Part shown: one piece after another, positions 17,976 through 27,480 of the stretch
Numbering within the stretch: the stretch's first letter is position 1
Layout: each line of letters opens with the position of its first letter
Origin: Flavobacterium sp. IB48
Lineage (GTDB): Bacteria; Bacteroidota; Bacteroidia; Flavobacteriales; Flavobacteriaceae
DNA: 64,000 nucleotides
Assembly (NCBI RefSeq): GCF_016405855.1
Contig: NZ_JAEFCA010000003.1
Location: 430,253 to 494,252 of the forward strand
Reading direction: 5' to 3'
The notes under the pieces: model-generated
The model's input: the letters and a program-made list of their open reading frames with translations, nothing else
The model's database searches: none
Told to the model about the DNA's origin: nothing
Made by a program: the position numbers and the translations under genes

Positions 17976-18709
17976 GTTTAAAAAAGTCTTTTTGGATTGC
18001 ATTTGCCGTCCTTATTACCCTATCAATTTTCAGTTTTACTATTATGAATTCAACTAAAGAAAAAACTAAACTGCATTATTTAATTAGAGAACCCAAAATA
18101 AAAACGGCAAATCCGCCCTTGGTGATTTTGCTTCATGGCGTTGGCGGAAACGAGCAAAATCTTTTTTCGTTTGCACCCGAATTGCCCGATAATTTTGTGG
18201 TGGTGTCTGCTCGCGGACCATTGACTTTTGGCGCAAATAGTTACGCTTGGTTTCAGGTAGATTTTTCTACAGGAAAACCTCAGATAAATGCTGAACAGGC
18301 CGAAAATTCAAGATTAATGCTAATTGATTTTATTAATGATTTAAAATCTGAAGTCCATTTTAATTCTGAAGAAGTTTACTTAATGGGATTTAGCCAAGGC
18401 GGAATCATGAGCTATAGTGTTGCACTTACCGCTCCAGAAAAAGTGAAAGGAATTGCCGTAATGAGCGGAAGACTTTTGCCAGAAATAAAACCTTTTATGG
18501 CAGATGAAAAGCGTCTTGAAAAACTTAAAATCTTTATTTCTCACGGAAAACAAGATGCTGTTTTAAATTATCAATACGCCATAGACGCTTCTGATTTTCT
18601 AAAAACAAAAAATTTACATCCTGATTTTCATTCTTACAAAGAAGGTCACACCGTAAATAGACAAATGTTTGATGATGTCAATCTTTGGCTAAAAAACAAT
18701 AGTCTTTAA
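17972..18709 (+). CDS. Phospholipase/carboxylesterase-type alpha/beta hydrolase
   Basis: 245 residues with an N-terminal membrane-spanning or signal segment (FWIAFAVLITLSIFSFTIM). The hydrolase fold shows the oxyanion loop VILLHGVGGNEQN (about 51), the nucleophile elbow MGFSQGGIMS with catalytic Ser near 139, and a late SHGKQDAVLNY (Asp) and EGHTV (His). It resembles the YpfH/carboxylesterase 2 group that cleaves short acyl esters. Coupling to the dioxygenase suggests joint handling of an aromatic ester, which is inference only. Confidence 0.82.
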   Translation: MSLKKSFWIAFAVLITLSIFSFTIMNSTKEKTKLHYLIREPKIKTANPPLVILLHGVGGNEQNLFSFAPELPDNFVVVSARGPLTFGANSYAWFQVDFSTGKPQINAEQAENSRLMLIDFINDLKSEVHFNSEEVYLMGFSQGGIMSYSVALTAPEKVKGIAVMSGRLLPEIKPFMADEKRLEKLKIFISHGKQDAVLNYQYAIDASDFLKTKNLHPDFHSYKEGHTVNRQMFDDVNLWLKNNSL

Positions 18710-18710
18710 C

Positions 18711-18747
18711 AAAAAAGCCTGTAAACGTAATGTTTACAGGCTTTTTT
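18711..18747. terminator. Bidirectional terminator
   Basis: AAAAAAGCCTGTAAAC (18711-18726) pairs with its complement (18732-18747) around GTAAT. A- and T-runs on both flanks let it serve both the rightward hydrolase gene and the leftward TonB-receptor gene. Confidence 0.88.
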
Positions 18748-18777
18748 ACAATAATCTAATTTCCTAAATAAAGTAAT

Positions 18778-20640
18778 TTAAAAAGTAACTAATTTCACTC
18801 CCAATGTAAACCATCTTGAAGGCAGTGGCACTGCTCCTACTTCATAATACGTTGCATTGAAAATATTTTGTCCATCTAAGAAAATGGTGAATTTATTAAT
18901 TGCCTGGCTTACTCTAAAGTCATTTACCCAATAAGAAGGCCCTGTAATTCTTTCGTTAAAACGAGTTGCAAACATTACAGATAGATTTCTAAACTGATAA
19001 TCTATCGTATTGGTAATTTGATGTTTTAATGAAGAAATTGCATATTTTGAATACGTTTCTGTACGTGCTGTTTTAAATTCAGAATCTAAATAAGTGTATC
19101 CTAAAAGAATGTTTAATCTAGAATCTTTAGAGAAATCAAATCTGTAAGTTCCACGTAAGTTGATCCCGTTTGTGTTCAAATCTCCAGTGTTCTGACTTTG
19201 CCAAGGCACCGTTGTTTCGTTACGCATCCAATCGATATAATTGTCAATTTTTCTGTAGAAATAATTCGCATTTAAGCTCAAAGCTTTTTTGTTGTATTTA
19301 AATCCAACTTCACTCTGAAACGCATTTTCCGAATCTAAATCTGGATTTCCGATATTTCCAGTTTGTTTCAAATACAAATCTGTAAACGATGGAATTCTTT
19401 GGCTTGTTCCCACATTTCCAATAATTTTAAATGCGTCAGTAATTGCATAACTTGCATCAATTCCTGGATAAATCTGCCATTTGTAATCTGAATTATAGTT
19501 TAAATACGTTCCGATGTTTACATCTAACTTTTCCGTAAAACTTGTTCTGTACTCGGCATAAAGACCAACATTATCGCGATCATGATCTCCAATGTTTGAA
19601 GAGTGAATATTTTCGTTTCTAAATTCAGCTCCAAAACCAATTTCTCCTTTAGATAATTTTACTGTAGAATTCAATTCTCCCGCAATAGAATTCGTGTAAT
19701 GCTGACTTCTTCCAACTGTCAAATTTGAATTTCCTAAATAACGGTAATCATCATAATTGTATCTGTAAGTTACTCTCGGCATAATTTTCCAACTATCCGT
19801 AATTTGATGATTTGATTGAATGTTAGCAAATGTAGTCTGAACAATTTCGGTAGCATTTTTATCAGTTGGAGCAGCATAAAATCCGTTAGCACCAAATCCG
19901 TTATTGATGTAACCTGCAGAACCTAAAATTTCGTTTTTATCATTGATCTGCACATTTCCTTGGTAGAAAATTTTATTGTTTTCGAATGCTGTATTGTAAC
20001 GGTAACCGTTGCTTTTATCGTGCGAAGCAAAAATTAAATGTTGCTGTTTTTCTTTTCCTAAAACAGCTCCAGCTTGAATTCCTGTTCCGTAATAAGTATC
20101 TCCAGTGTCTTCCGTGTCTTTTTCGAAATTAGAACCTGCATAAGTGCTAACCAAAAACCCAGAATCGGTTGGTTTTTTCGTAATAATATTAATAGCTCCC
20201 GTTAAACTGTTGATTCCGTAAATTCTTGCTGCCGGACCACGAACAACTTCGATTCTCTCTATTGCCTCAACCGGAAGAGGAAGATTCAACATATTATGAG
20301 CCGTTTGCGAATCGATAACTTTTGCTCCATTCAATAAAACAACAGTTTGCTCAAAACTTCCGCCATCAACACTAATGTCGGCTTGCGTTCCAAAAGGTCC
20401 TCTTTGTCTAATGTCTACTCCGTTGGCATATTGCAATACTTCTTGCAAGGTTCTTCCTGGAAGTTTTTTTATTGTTTCGCTAGAGATAACATAAACGTTT
20501 CTGTTTTGTTTAGAAATTGGCGTGTTAAAACGACCTTCGTTAATAATGACTTCATCCATTTGGTTGATGGAATCATTTTTTGTCTGTGCGTAAAAATTGG
20601 TACAAATTACTGTAAAAACAGCAAAATAGATTTTTTTCAT
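18778..20640 (-). CDS. TonB-dependent outer-membrane receptor (BtuB/FepA-like)
   Basis: 620 residues. After the signal peptide (MKKIYFAVFTVICTNFYAQ) come a TonB-box-like segment (MDEVIINEGRF) and a plug domain: TLQEVLQYANGVDIRQRGPF and IERIEVVRGPAARIYGINSL at about 60-155. A 22-strand-type barrel follows, ending in an aromatic Phe (LGVKLVTF). It lacks the extra carboxypeptidase-like N-domain of SusC proteins, so it is more like vitamin or metal-chelate receptors. I saw no cobalamin riboswitch upstream. The ligand is unknown. A MocR-like relic lies just upstream on the opposite strand. Confidence 0.9.
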   Translation of the reverse strand: MKKIYFAVFTVICTNFYAQTKNDSINQMDEVIINEGRFNTPISKQNRNVYVISSETIKKLPGRTLQEVLQYANGVDIRQRGPFGTQADISVDGGSFEQTVVLLNGAKVIDSQTAHNMLNLPLPVEAIERIEVVRGPAARIYGINSLTGAINIITKKPTDSGFLVSTYAGSNFEKDTEDTGDTYYGTGIQAGAVLGKEKQQHLIFASHDKSNGYRYNTAFENNKIFYQGNVQINDKNEILGSAGYINNGFGANGFYAAPTDKNATEIVQTTFANIQSNHQITDSWKIMPRVTYRYNYDDYRYLGNSNLTVGRSQHYTNSIAGELNSTVKLSKGEIGFGAEFRNENIHSSNIGDHDRDNVGLYAEYRTSFTEKLDVNIGTYLNYNSDYKWQIYPGIDASYAITDAFKIIGNVGTSQRIPSFTDLYLKQTGNIGNPDLDSENAFQSEVGFKYNKKALSLNANYFYRKIDNYIDWMRNETTVPWQSQNTGDLNTNGINLRGTYRFDFSKDSRLNILLGYTYLDSEFKTARTETYSKYAISSLKHQITNTIDYQFRNLSVMFATRFNERITGPSYWVNDFRVSQAINKFTIFLDGQNIFNATYYEVGAVPLPSRWFTLGVKLVTF

Positions 20641-20673
20641 TTTGGTTTACTATTTTTTTGGCAAAAGTAAACT

Positions 20674-20732
20674 CTTACCGTACCAACAAAGTATACCAGT
20701 TTAATAATTACAAGTAGTCCGGTTGAAATTCT
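20674..20732 (+). pseudogene. Relic of a MocR/GntR-family gene start
   Basis: These 59 bases align without gaps to 47026-47084, the promoter-start region of the intact MocR-type gene: 44 of 59 identical by hand count, including 17 consecutive bases TAGTCCGGTTGAAATTC. The intact ATG corresponds to ACA here. The frame still reads SSPVEI and then stops after six more codons. It lies divergent from the TonB-receptor gene, where a MocR regulator would be expected. It may instead be a conserved operator. Confidence 0.5.
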
Positions 20733-20781
20733 ATTCTATTTTGTGTGAAATCAAATAAAACGAAAGAAAACCTGAAAGATA

Positions 20782-21921
20782 TTACTTATAAATCAAATAT
20801 TTAGCTCTCATTTTTTTAAACGCAATTAAACCTTCTTTCCAACTGTTTCTGATTTCTTCTTCCGAAATTCCAGCTTCAATCTGCTGTTGGAGTTTTTCAT
20901 TTCCTGCGCGAATGGCAAATTTTCTTTTATCGAAAAATTTAGATTTATCTGCTGTTGTCTGATAGGCTTTTATCAACCATTTAATTTCTAATCTGCTTAT
21001 TCTCGGAATAGAAGACAAATCTTCCCCATTGCATTCTATACCTTTGTATAAAGGATCTTTATCTCCAAAATTAGGTTGTGGAGTAAAAGAGAAATCGCTT
21101 TTTGGCAGATAGGGCGAACCGTAAATCTGAAACTGTTTTTCAGTTCCGCGTCCCATGCTCACATTTGTTCCTTCAAAAAGACATAAACTCACGTATAAAT
21201 TAATCGCCTGATCGTTTGGCAAATTTGGCGAAGGTCTTACAGGCAAACTATAAGAGCTTTTTCTGGTATAATTTAAACATGGAATCACAGTCAAATCACA
21301 TTGAATACCATCTTTCAGCCATTTTTGTCCGTTGATCATTTTTGCTTCTTCGCCCAAAGTCATTCCGTGCAGCAAAGGCGTTGGATGCATTCCGATTCCA
21401 CTTTTAAAAGCGATATCCAAAACTGGTCCGTCAACAATCGCAATATTCGGATTTGGACGATCCAGCACAATCAGTGGAACATTGTTCTCTGCGCAGGCTT
21501 CCATAATGCGGTGCATTGTAGAAACGTACGTATATAATCGTGTTCCAACATCCTGCAAATCAAAAATCATAACATCGATTCCTTTTAATTGCTCTGGAGT
21601 TGGTTTATTGTTTTTTCCGTAAAGCGAAACAATCTGCAAACCAGTTTTAGAATCGATTTCGTCAGATACATTCTCGCCAGCATCAGCTGTTCCTCTAAAA
21701 CCGTGTTCTGGTGCAAAAATGCTTTTTATTTTTACTTTTTGTTCTACTAAAAAATCTACTAAATGTTTTTCTTTAGTGATAATTCCCGTTTGGTTAGTTA
21801 CAATTCCTACGGTTTTACCTTTTAATAAAGGCAGGTATTTTTCGGAATTCTCAGCACCAGTTTTTATTTGCTGCGCAAAAGAAACCGCTGAAATTAATAT
21901 GCAAATTATTATATTTTTCAT
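20782..21921 (-). CDS. namZ: NamZ-type exo-beta-N-acetylmuramidase (DUF1343), copy 1
   Basis: 379 residues. A signal peptide (about 1-17, ending SFAQQ) precedes a DUF1343 domain over the full length: GIVTNQTGI, FAPEHGFRGTADAGE, FDLQDVGTRLYTYVSTMHRI, LDRPNPN and CLFEGTNVSMGRGTEKQFQ. The B. subtilis and Tannerella members remove MurNAc from the non-reducing ends of peptidoglycan glycans. It closes the leftward set of cell-wall hydrolases and has a close paralogue at 38238. The 181-base gap to the serine hydrolase is filled by an inverted repeat. Confidence 0.9.
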   Translation of the reverse strand: MKNIIICILISAVSFAQQIKTGAENSEKYLPLLKGKTVGIVTNQTGIITKEKHLVDFLVEQKVKIKSIFAPEHGFRGTADAGENVSDEIDSKTGLQIVSLYGKNNKPTPEQLKGIDVMIFDLQDVGTRLYTYVSTMHRIMEACAENNVPLIVLDRPNPNIAIVDGPVLDIAFKSGIGMHPTPLLHGMTLGEEAKMINGQKWLKDGIQCDLTVIPCLNYTRKSSYSLPVRPSPNLPNDQAINLYVSLCLFEGTNVSMGRGTEKQFQIYGSPYLPKSDFSFTPQPNFGDKDPLYKGIECNGEDLSSIPRISRLEIKWLIKAYQTTADKSKFFDKRKFAIRAGNEKLQQQIEAGISEEEIRNSWKEGLIAFKKMRAKYLIYK

Positions 21922-21940
21922 GGTAATTATTTTTTCATCT

Positions 21941-22097
21941 TGCCACAGATTAAAAGGATTAAAATGATTTTTGCCTCTCGCAGATTCCGCAGATTTAGCA
22001 GATAATTTTTAAAAATAAAATCTCCTAAATCTGCGAGAAAAATTTTTAGATTTTGTGTCACAATAAAAAATCATTTTAATCCTTTTAATCTGTGGCA
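21941..22097. repeat. 157-base element with perfect 32-bp terminal inverted repeats
   Basis: The left arm (21941-21972, beginning TGCCACAGATTAAAAGG) is the exact reverse complement of the right arm (22066-22097). Inside lies a second, imperfect inverted pair built on CTCGCAGATTTAGCAGAT (about 21976-22003 and 22020-22038). No coding capacity is seen. Pieces of both arms recur at 27569-27660. It resembles a non-autonomous palindromic element. Confidence 0.8.
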
Positions 22098-22102
22098 AAT
22101 TT

Positions 22103-23407
22103 TTATTTATTAATCTGTTTCCAGATTTTAGCACTAAAATCGTCTTTGTACATTAATCTGTTTGTTCTCGTTGGGTTAACTCGATTGGTTAGAATGATTA
22201 AAAATCGGTTTGTATTTCTATTCATAAAGAAAAAAGTTCCTGTAAAACCCGTATGTCCAAAATCGTCTTTTGTAAAAAACTCGTCTGGTTTTCTTTTATC
22301 AAAACCTAAACCGCGATAAATTCCCTCTTTTGCAAGTGGCGAATCTGTAAACTCTTTTACAACATTTGCTTTTAGAATCTGTTTTCCGTTGTAATTTCCG
22401 TTGTTCATTAACATTTTACAGATTACGGCAATCGATTCTGCGTTGGCAAACAAACCTGCATTTCCAGAAACGCCTCCAAAAATTGCTGCCGCTTCATCGT
22501 GCACATAACCTTTAACAGTATCTTTTCTAAAAAAATTATCTACTTCAGTTGGCATGACATTATCTATTGAAGTCCATTTTAACGGATTATATCCAATTTT
22601 CGAAATGCCTAATTCGGAATAAATTTCATTTGTGAACTCATCGAGTTTTTTGCCCGTTTTCGTTTCAATCATTTGCTTCACCAAAAGCAAATTTAAATCG
22701 CTATACAAATATTTCCCTCTCGGATTTGCATTTGCCTTTGCAATCCTTTCATAAACCGACGGATAAAATTCTGGATTGAGCCACATGTTTTTATAAATCT
22801 GAACCCAATTTTCTTTTGGTTCAAAAACCAGATATTTAGAATCGTAAACAATATTTTTGTTCACAAACATATTATCAAAAGGCTCAACATATTGTTCCGA
22901 TTTTTGATTGCTCAAAAAAGGCGAATTATCTGGTGTAGAAAGCAATGCTTGATAAAAAGTGATACTTGGCGTTAATCCAGAAGTATGCGTTAGCAATTCA
23001 AAAAGCGTTAAATCGGAAATCGCTGTGTTTTTGTACATCGGAACAATTTCACCTACTTGATCCGTCAATTTAATTTCTCCATCTCCAACAAAACGCATTG
23101 TTACAAGTGTTGCTCCTAAAACTTTGGACATCGAAGCCAAATCAAAAACATCATCTGATTTTACTAATTGCTTTTTGGTATAATCATGATAACCGTAATT
23201 TTTGGAAATCACATTAAAATCTCCTGTACCCACGATAATTTGCGCTCCTGGAAAAAAGCCTTTTTCAAGCGCATTTGTCATCATCGAATCAATATAAACC
23301 TCATTTCTTTTTACATCAAAAGATTGCTTTGCCTTTTTCTGCGAATAACCTTTTACTCCCAAGAAAATCAAGGAAACCATTATAATTTTAATACTAATAT
23401 TTTTCAT
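22103..23407 (-). CDS. AmiE-like serine hydrolase (beta-lactamase fold)
   Basis: 434 residues with a signal peptide (about 1-22). Class C beta-lactamase/esterase fold: nucleophile motif SMSK near residue 93 (VFDLASMSKVLG), the YxN-like element YSDLN near 245, and the HTG triad FGHTGFTG near 385. B. subtilis AmiE (YbbE), a MurNAc-L-Ala amidase encoded beside NagZ and NamZ, belongs to this fold, so stripping peptides from MurNAc is a sensible guess. Its C-terminal half resembles the second domain of the NagZ fusion at 42323. It starts 4 bases after the GH20 stop codon. Confidence 0.82.
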   Translation of the reverse strand: MKNISIKIIMVSLIFLGVKGYSQKKAKQSFDVKRNEVYIDSMMTNALEKGFFPGAQIIVGTGDFNVISKNYGYHDYTKKQLVKSDDVFDLASMSKVLGATLVTMRFVGDGEIKLTDQVGEIVPMYKNTAISDLTLFELLTHTSGLTPSITFYQALLSTPDNSPFLSNQKSEQYVEPFDNMFVNKNIVYDSKYLVFEPKENWVQIYKNMWLNPEFYPSVYERIAKANANPRGKYLYSDLNLLLVKQMIETKTGKKLDEFTNEIYSELGISKIGYNPLKWTSIDNVMPTEVDNFFRKDTVKGYVHDEAAAIFGGVSGNAGLFANAESIAVICKMLMNNGNYNGKQILKANVVKEFTDSPLAKEGIYRGLGFDKRKPDEFFTKDDFGHTGFTGTFFFMNRNTNRFLIILTNRVNPTRTNRLMYKDDFSAKIWKQINK

Positions 23408-23411
23408 AGTA

Positions 23412-25913
23412 CTATGGATTAATTTTTAAGTCCTGTCCTGCCATCAAAGGCTCATTATTGGTTCCTGTAATTTTTATTCTAACTGCTTTTACAGGCTGCT
23501 TCGGATAAATGGATGCGTTTCCGTAATCAAAATCAGCTCCTTTTATAAAATCAGTTCCATTGTATGAAAACTCCACAAAACCATTATTAATAATGAATCT
23601 TGGATGATGCGGAATTCCAGTTAAAACATCTATTTTAGAAGAGGTTACAGGAGTAGTAAAGGTATACAAAATCCAATCGCCATCTTTGCAGGCAACATCG
23701 GTACGCAAATAGGTTTCTTCATTATAATCTTCCAGATTAGCAATTGGAAACTTCGGATTTTCTGCCATCGAAGAAGTCACTTTCACTTCTGGTTCCTGAT
23801 AAGGCGTACAATTGAATTTTACATTTGCTGCAGATTTTTTCTCTTCTTTATTTTCGACTGTAAAGTCTAATCGATACGTATTTTTTTCATTATAATTTTC
23901 AATCAAAAATCTTAGGCGAGGTTTTGATTTTAGTGCTTTTTCATCTGCATAAGTCTGAATTAATTTATCGTTTTCAAAAAGCGAAACATTTTTGATTGTT
24001 CCGTTTGCTCCATCATCTGTCGGATTGAAAGTCAAATACCAGATTCCTTTTCTATCAACATGTTCAGTAATATTTTCAGAAATAGTCAAGACTTCTGCTT
24101 TAGAGGTATTCCAATTCGCAACAGGCAATTTTTCAGCTTTTACTGCTGGACTTGCTGCATATTCATTAAAAAATACTCTAAACATATAGCGTTCGTAATC
24201 TTTTGTTTGAATTGGCTCTGTGTATAGAGGCGATTGTCTTGTTGGCTCATTTCCATCTTTATCAAATCGCACAACAGCACCTTCATAAGGTGGCGTTACA
24301 GTAATTGTTCCGTTTTTATAAATCGCTGTTGGAGGAAAATCTCTAAAAGCAATTCCCATATCTGCCAGTCTTTGCAAATGACTGTGAGTTAATCTTCCGT
24401 AAAAATCGTCCCAGTTTTTATCTTCTTTTTTAGACCATCCAATTTCAGACAACGCACTGATTCTTGGATAACTTTGATATTCCATAATTCTTGCAGGACG
24501 ATCCAAATATTCGCTCCACAAAGCACCTTGAACTCCGATTATATTTTTTTGTTCTTCTGGAGTTAAATCAGTATCTGGAATTGGTTCAAACGAATAGGCT
24601 CTTTTGGTATCTGTGATTGCAGCCCAACGATGGCCGCGTTCTGTTTCAGATTGTGCCATATCGTAATACGTAAATTGTCCTGGCATCATGATGGTTTTAT
24701 ACCCTTTTTTTGCAGATTCAATTCCATAACTAATTCCCTGCCAAGCAGAAATCAATGTGTTCGGATCAATTTCTCCGCCTTTCAGGATTTCGTTCCATCC
24801 ATCTGTTTTTTTATGGTATTTGTCTACAATTTTCTGTGCTCTTCTAAAGAAATAATTTTGAAGCTGAAAACTATCTGTAAATCCTTCCTTTGCCATCAAA
24901 GCTTGACATTTTGGACAATGTTCCCAATTGGCGCGATTGACTTCGTCTCCCGCGATATGAATATATTCAAAAGGAAATAATCCAGATACTTCTCTAATAA
25001 TCGAATCTAGGAGATCATAATTTTCTTCACGCCCAACACACCAAACATTTTTCACTTCGCCCTGAACACTTTTTAGTTCCTGCGTAATCGCACAACCCAC
25101 TTCTGGATACGAAGCTGTTACCGCACGCGAATGTCCCGGTATTTCGATTTCTGGCATTACAGAAATACCTCGATCTGCTGCATAAGCCACCACTTCTTTA
25201 ATATCTTCTTGTGTATAGAAACCTCCGTAACGTTTGTCACCAGAGCCATAAGAAGGAAGCAAAACTTCGCCTGGACCTCTCCAAGCGCCTTTTAAAGTTA
25301 AATCTGGAAGTGATTTAATTTCGATTCTCCAGCCGTTATCGTCTGTTAAATGCCAATGAAAAACATTCATTTTATGAGCGGCCAACCAATCGATATAATT
25401 TTTTACGGTTTGTTTGTCAAAAAATTGTCTCGAACAATCGAGCATCATACCGCGCCAGTCAAAACGAGGATAATCTTCTATTTTCACAAACGGAACGGTT
25501 CCTTTTTTAACATCTTTTGCAGAACAAATTTGAAGTAAAGTCTGAAATCCGTTTAAAACTCCTTTATCTGTTTTTCCTTTTACGAAAATTCCGTTTTGGT
25601 TTATTTCTAATTGATAACCTTCATTTGTAAGATCCAATTTCTTATCAACCAGAAATGAAATATTATTTTTTCCATGTTTTTTTCCAATAGAAACAATTGG
25701 GGTAATTCCTGTATTTTTTGAAATATTTGCTGAAATATAATCGGCGCTGTTTTTTAATTTCTTGTCTACAACCACTTTTAATGGCGAAGGCAAAACCAAC
25801 TGTCCAGTATTTTGTTGAACTGATACAGGTTTTGGAATTAGGTCTAATTTTTGGGCTTGTACAAAACTAAGCGAACTTAGAAATAGGGCTAATAGAAGAA
25901 TACTTTTTCTCAT
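23412..25913 (-). CDS. GH20 beta-N-acetylhexosaminidase
   Basis: 833 residues, exported (signal about 1-20). Order: GH20b-type N-domain (about 25-145), GH20 barrel from YPRFDWRGMMLDCSRQFF (about 150) with HWHLTDDNGWRIE and the catalytic Asp-Glu in HIAGDEVNRANWEHC (about 325), a C-terminal beta domain (about 530-690), and a discoidin/F5-8-type domain at the end (NEETYLRTDVACKDGDWILY). It removes terminal GlcNAc or GalNAc from glycans. Its neighbours suggest peptidoglycan- or chitin-derived substrates. It is flanked by gaps of 13 and 4 bases, so it is in the middle of an operon. Confidence 0.93.
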   Translation of the reverse strand: MRKSILLLALFLSSLSFVQAQKLDLIPKPVSVQQNTGQLVLPSPLKVVVDKKLKNSADYISANISKNTGITPIVSIGKKHGKNNISFLVDKKLDLTNEGYQLEINQNGIFVKGKTDKGVLNGFQTLLQICSAKDVKKGTVPFVKIEDYPRFDWRGMMLDCSRQFFDKQTVKNYIDWLAAHKMNVFHWHLTDDNGWRIEIKSLPDLTLKGAWRGPGEVLLPSYGSGDKRYGGFYTQEDIKEVVAYAADRGISVMPEIEIPGHSRAVTASYPEVGCAITQELKSVQGEVKNVWCVGREENYDLLDSIIREVSGLFPFEYIHIAGDEVNRANWEHCPKCQALMAKEGFTDSFQLQNYFFRRAQKIVDKYHKKTDGWNEILKGGEIDPNTLISAWQGISYGIESAKKGYKTIMMPGQFTYYDMAQSETERGHRWAAITDTKRAYSFEPIPDTDLTPEEQKNIIGVQGALWSEYLDRPARIMEYQSYPRISALSEIGWSKKEDKNWDDFYGRLTHSHLQRLADMGIAFRDFPPTAIYKNGTITVTPPYEGAVVRFDKDGNEPTRQSPLYTEPIQTKDYERYMFRVFFNEYAASPAVKAEKLPVANWNTSKAEVLTISENITEHVDRKGIWYLTFNPTDDGANGTIKNVSLFENDKLIQTYADEKALKSKPRLRFLIENYNEKNTYRLDFTVENKEEKKSAANVKFNCTPYQEPEVKVTSSMAENPKFPIANLEDYNEETYLRTDVACKDGDWILYTFTTPVTSSKIDVLTGIPHHPRFIINNGFVEFSYNGTDFIKGADFDYGNASIYPKQPVKAVRIKITGTNNEPLMAGQDLKINP

Positions 25914-25926
25914 TTCTTTGTATATT

Positions 25927-27408
25927 TTATTTTATTGAAAATTCAATCGGACTGCTTTCTGTCTGGGTCTGACTCAAAGCGGTGAGCGCATAAACGTAGT
26001 TTTCCAAATCGGCATTCGGAACTTCTAGTTTTAGAGCTGTTGTCACGTAATAAATATTCTCAGGATTTGAGAAATCAGTTATTCTTCCTTTTGGGAATTT
26101 GTAGATTACATATTTTTTGTCGTTTAATGCCGCTTTCCAAGTTAAAACTGCTTTGTCTCCTTTTTTGGCAATTACTGCATTTGTTGGAACCTCTGGTTTT
26201 AATCTTGTAATTCTATTGGCTTCGGGAGTTAGAGCGATATATTTATATTCTTTTTCAATAAGAGGATTTCTAAGTGTATCTCCTTTTTTCAAGAAAGTCG
26301 AAGCGGTAAAATGCATAGAACCATCAATTTGAAGCATTTTACGAATCATTTCAATCTGCTTCACGATTTGATCAGGACTTCTCCACTCCGGTTCTTTAGC
26401 CGATGTTGAAATTTTATAATCGCCATGACCAATATAAACATTAGCTCCGTATTTGTGTTCTGCCCACCATTTTGCCAGAATTTCAAAATTGGCACGGTCA
26501 AAACCAATATGCCAGTATAATTGAGGTGTTACATAATCGATCCAGTTTTCTTTTTGCCATTTTAAGATATTCGCATACAAATCATCATAATTTGTTGCTC
26601 CAGCAACGGTATTAGAACCTTGCGAATCTTTGGCAATATTTCGCCAAACTCCAAAAGGCGAAATTCCAAATTCGACTTCTGGTTTATTGGCAATAATGGT
26701 ATCTCTAATTTGCTTGATAATTAAATCGACATTGTCTCTTCTCCAATCGTCTTTATCTTTAAACTGACGTGGTTCTTTAGCGAAAGCTTTTTCATCTGGA
26801 AATTCTTGTCCTGCAATTTTATACGGATAAAAATAATCATCCATATGAACTGCCTGAATATCATATTTACGAACAATTTCTCCAACAACTGAAGCCACAA
26901 AATCTCTAGTTTCCTGGAAACCTGGATTAAAATATCTCGTTTTTCCGTAAGTCAGGAAAAGGTCTGGTCTTTTAAAATATAAATGATTTTTTGAAAGTAC
27001 GTCTCTAACGGTATCTTTCTGAACACGATACGGATTCAGCCAAACGTGAACGTTCATTCCGCGCTTTCCTGCTTCGTCAATCATCATCTGCAACGGATCG
27101 AAACCTGGGGCAACGCCTTGCGTTCCGGTTATCCAATGGGATGCTGGTTCTTTTATAGATTTATAAAATGCATCGGCAGTTGGGCGAATCTGAAAAATTA
27201 CAGTATTCATATTATAAGAACGCAGATTATCCAAAATGGCAATCATTTCGTTCTTCATTTCTTTGTCTGATAATCCTGGTTTAGAAGGCCAGTCGATATT
27301 TTCTACAGTAGAAATCCAAGCGGCTCGCATTTCTCTTTTTGGAGATTGCTGACTGAAAATTTTAGTCTGAATCAGCAATACCAAAATCATAATTTTTAGG
27401 CTTTTCAT
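25927..27408 (-). CDS. GHL10-family glycoside hydrolase-like protein (YngK type)
   Basis: 493 residues with a signal peptide (about 1-19). The body matches the GHL10/DUF187 family: REMRAAWISTVENIDWPSKP, MNTVIFQIRPTADAFYKS, VHVWLNPYRV, VHMDDYFYPY and WIDYVTPQLYWHIGF. A fibronectin-like C-terminal module (about 400-493, VLTWKAALNDKKYVIYKFP) follows. B. subtilis YngK is encoded near cell-wall amino-sugar genes, but its substrate is not settled to my knowledge. It is the first gene of the leftward operon GHL10, GH20, serine hydrolase, NamZ. Confidence 0.88.
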   Translation of the reverse strand: MKSLKIMILVLLIQTKIFSQQSPKREMRAAWISTVENIDWPSKPGLSDKEMKNEMIAILDNLRSYNMNTVIFQIRPTADAFYKSIKEPASHWITGTQGVAPGFDPLQMMIDEAGKRGMNVHVWLNPYRVQKDTVRDVLSKNHLYFKRPDLFLTYGKTRYFNPGFQETRDFVASVVGEIVRKYDIQAVHMDDYFYPYKIAGQEFPDEKAFAKEPRQFKDKDDWRRDNVDLIIKQIRDTIIANKPEVEFGISPFGVWRNIAKDSQGSNTVAGATNYDDLYANILKWQKENWIDYVTPQLYWHIGFDRANFEILAKWWAEHKYGANVYIGHGDYKISTSAKEPEWRSPDQIVKQIEMIRKMLQIDGSMHFTASTFLKKGDTLRNPLIEKEYKYIALTPEANRITRLKPEVPTNAVIAKKGDKAVLTWKAALNDKKYVIYKFPKGRITDFSNPENIYYVTTALKLEVPNADLENYVYALTALSQTQTESSPIEFSIK

Positions 27409-27480
27409 AAATTATTATTTTAGGTAGTTAGTATAATATTGTTGCAGAAAAGTTTAACCGCAAAGGGCGCAGTGGTTTGC

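Noticed and set aside
20641..20781. Cobalamin riboswitch upstream of the BtuB-like receptor
   Set aside because: The gap before the receptor is too short and lacks the B12-box-like GCCACTG; it holds the MocR-like relic instead.
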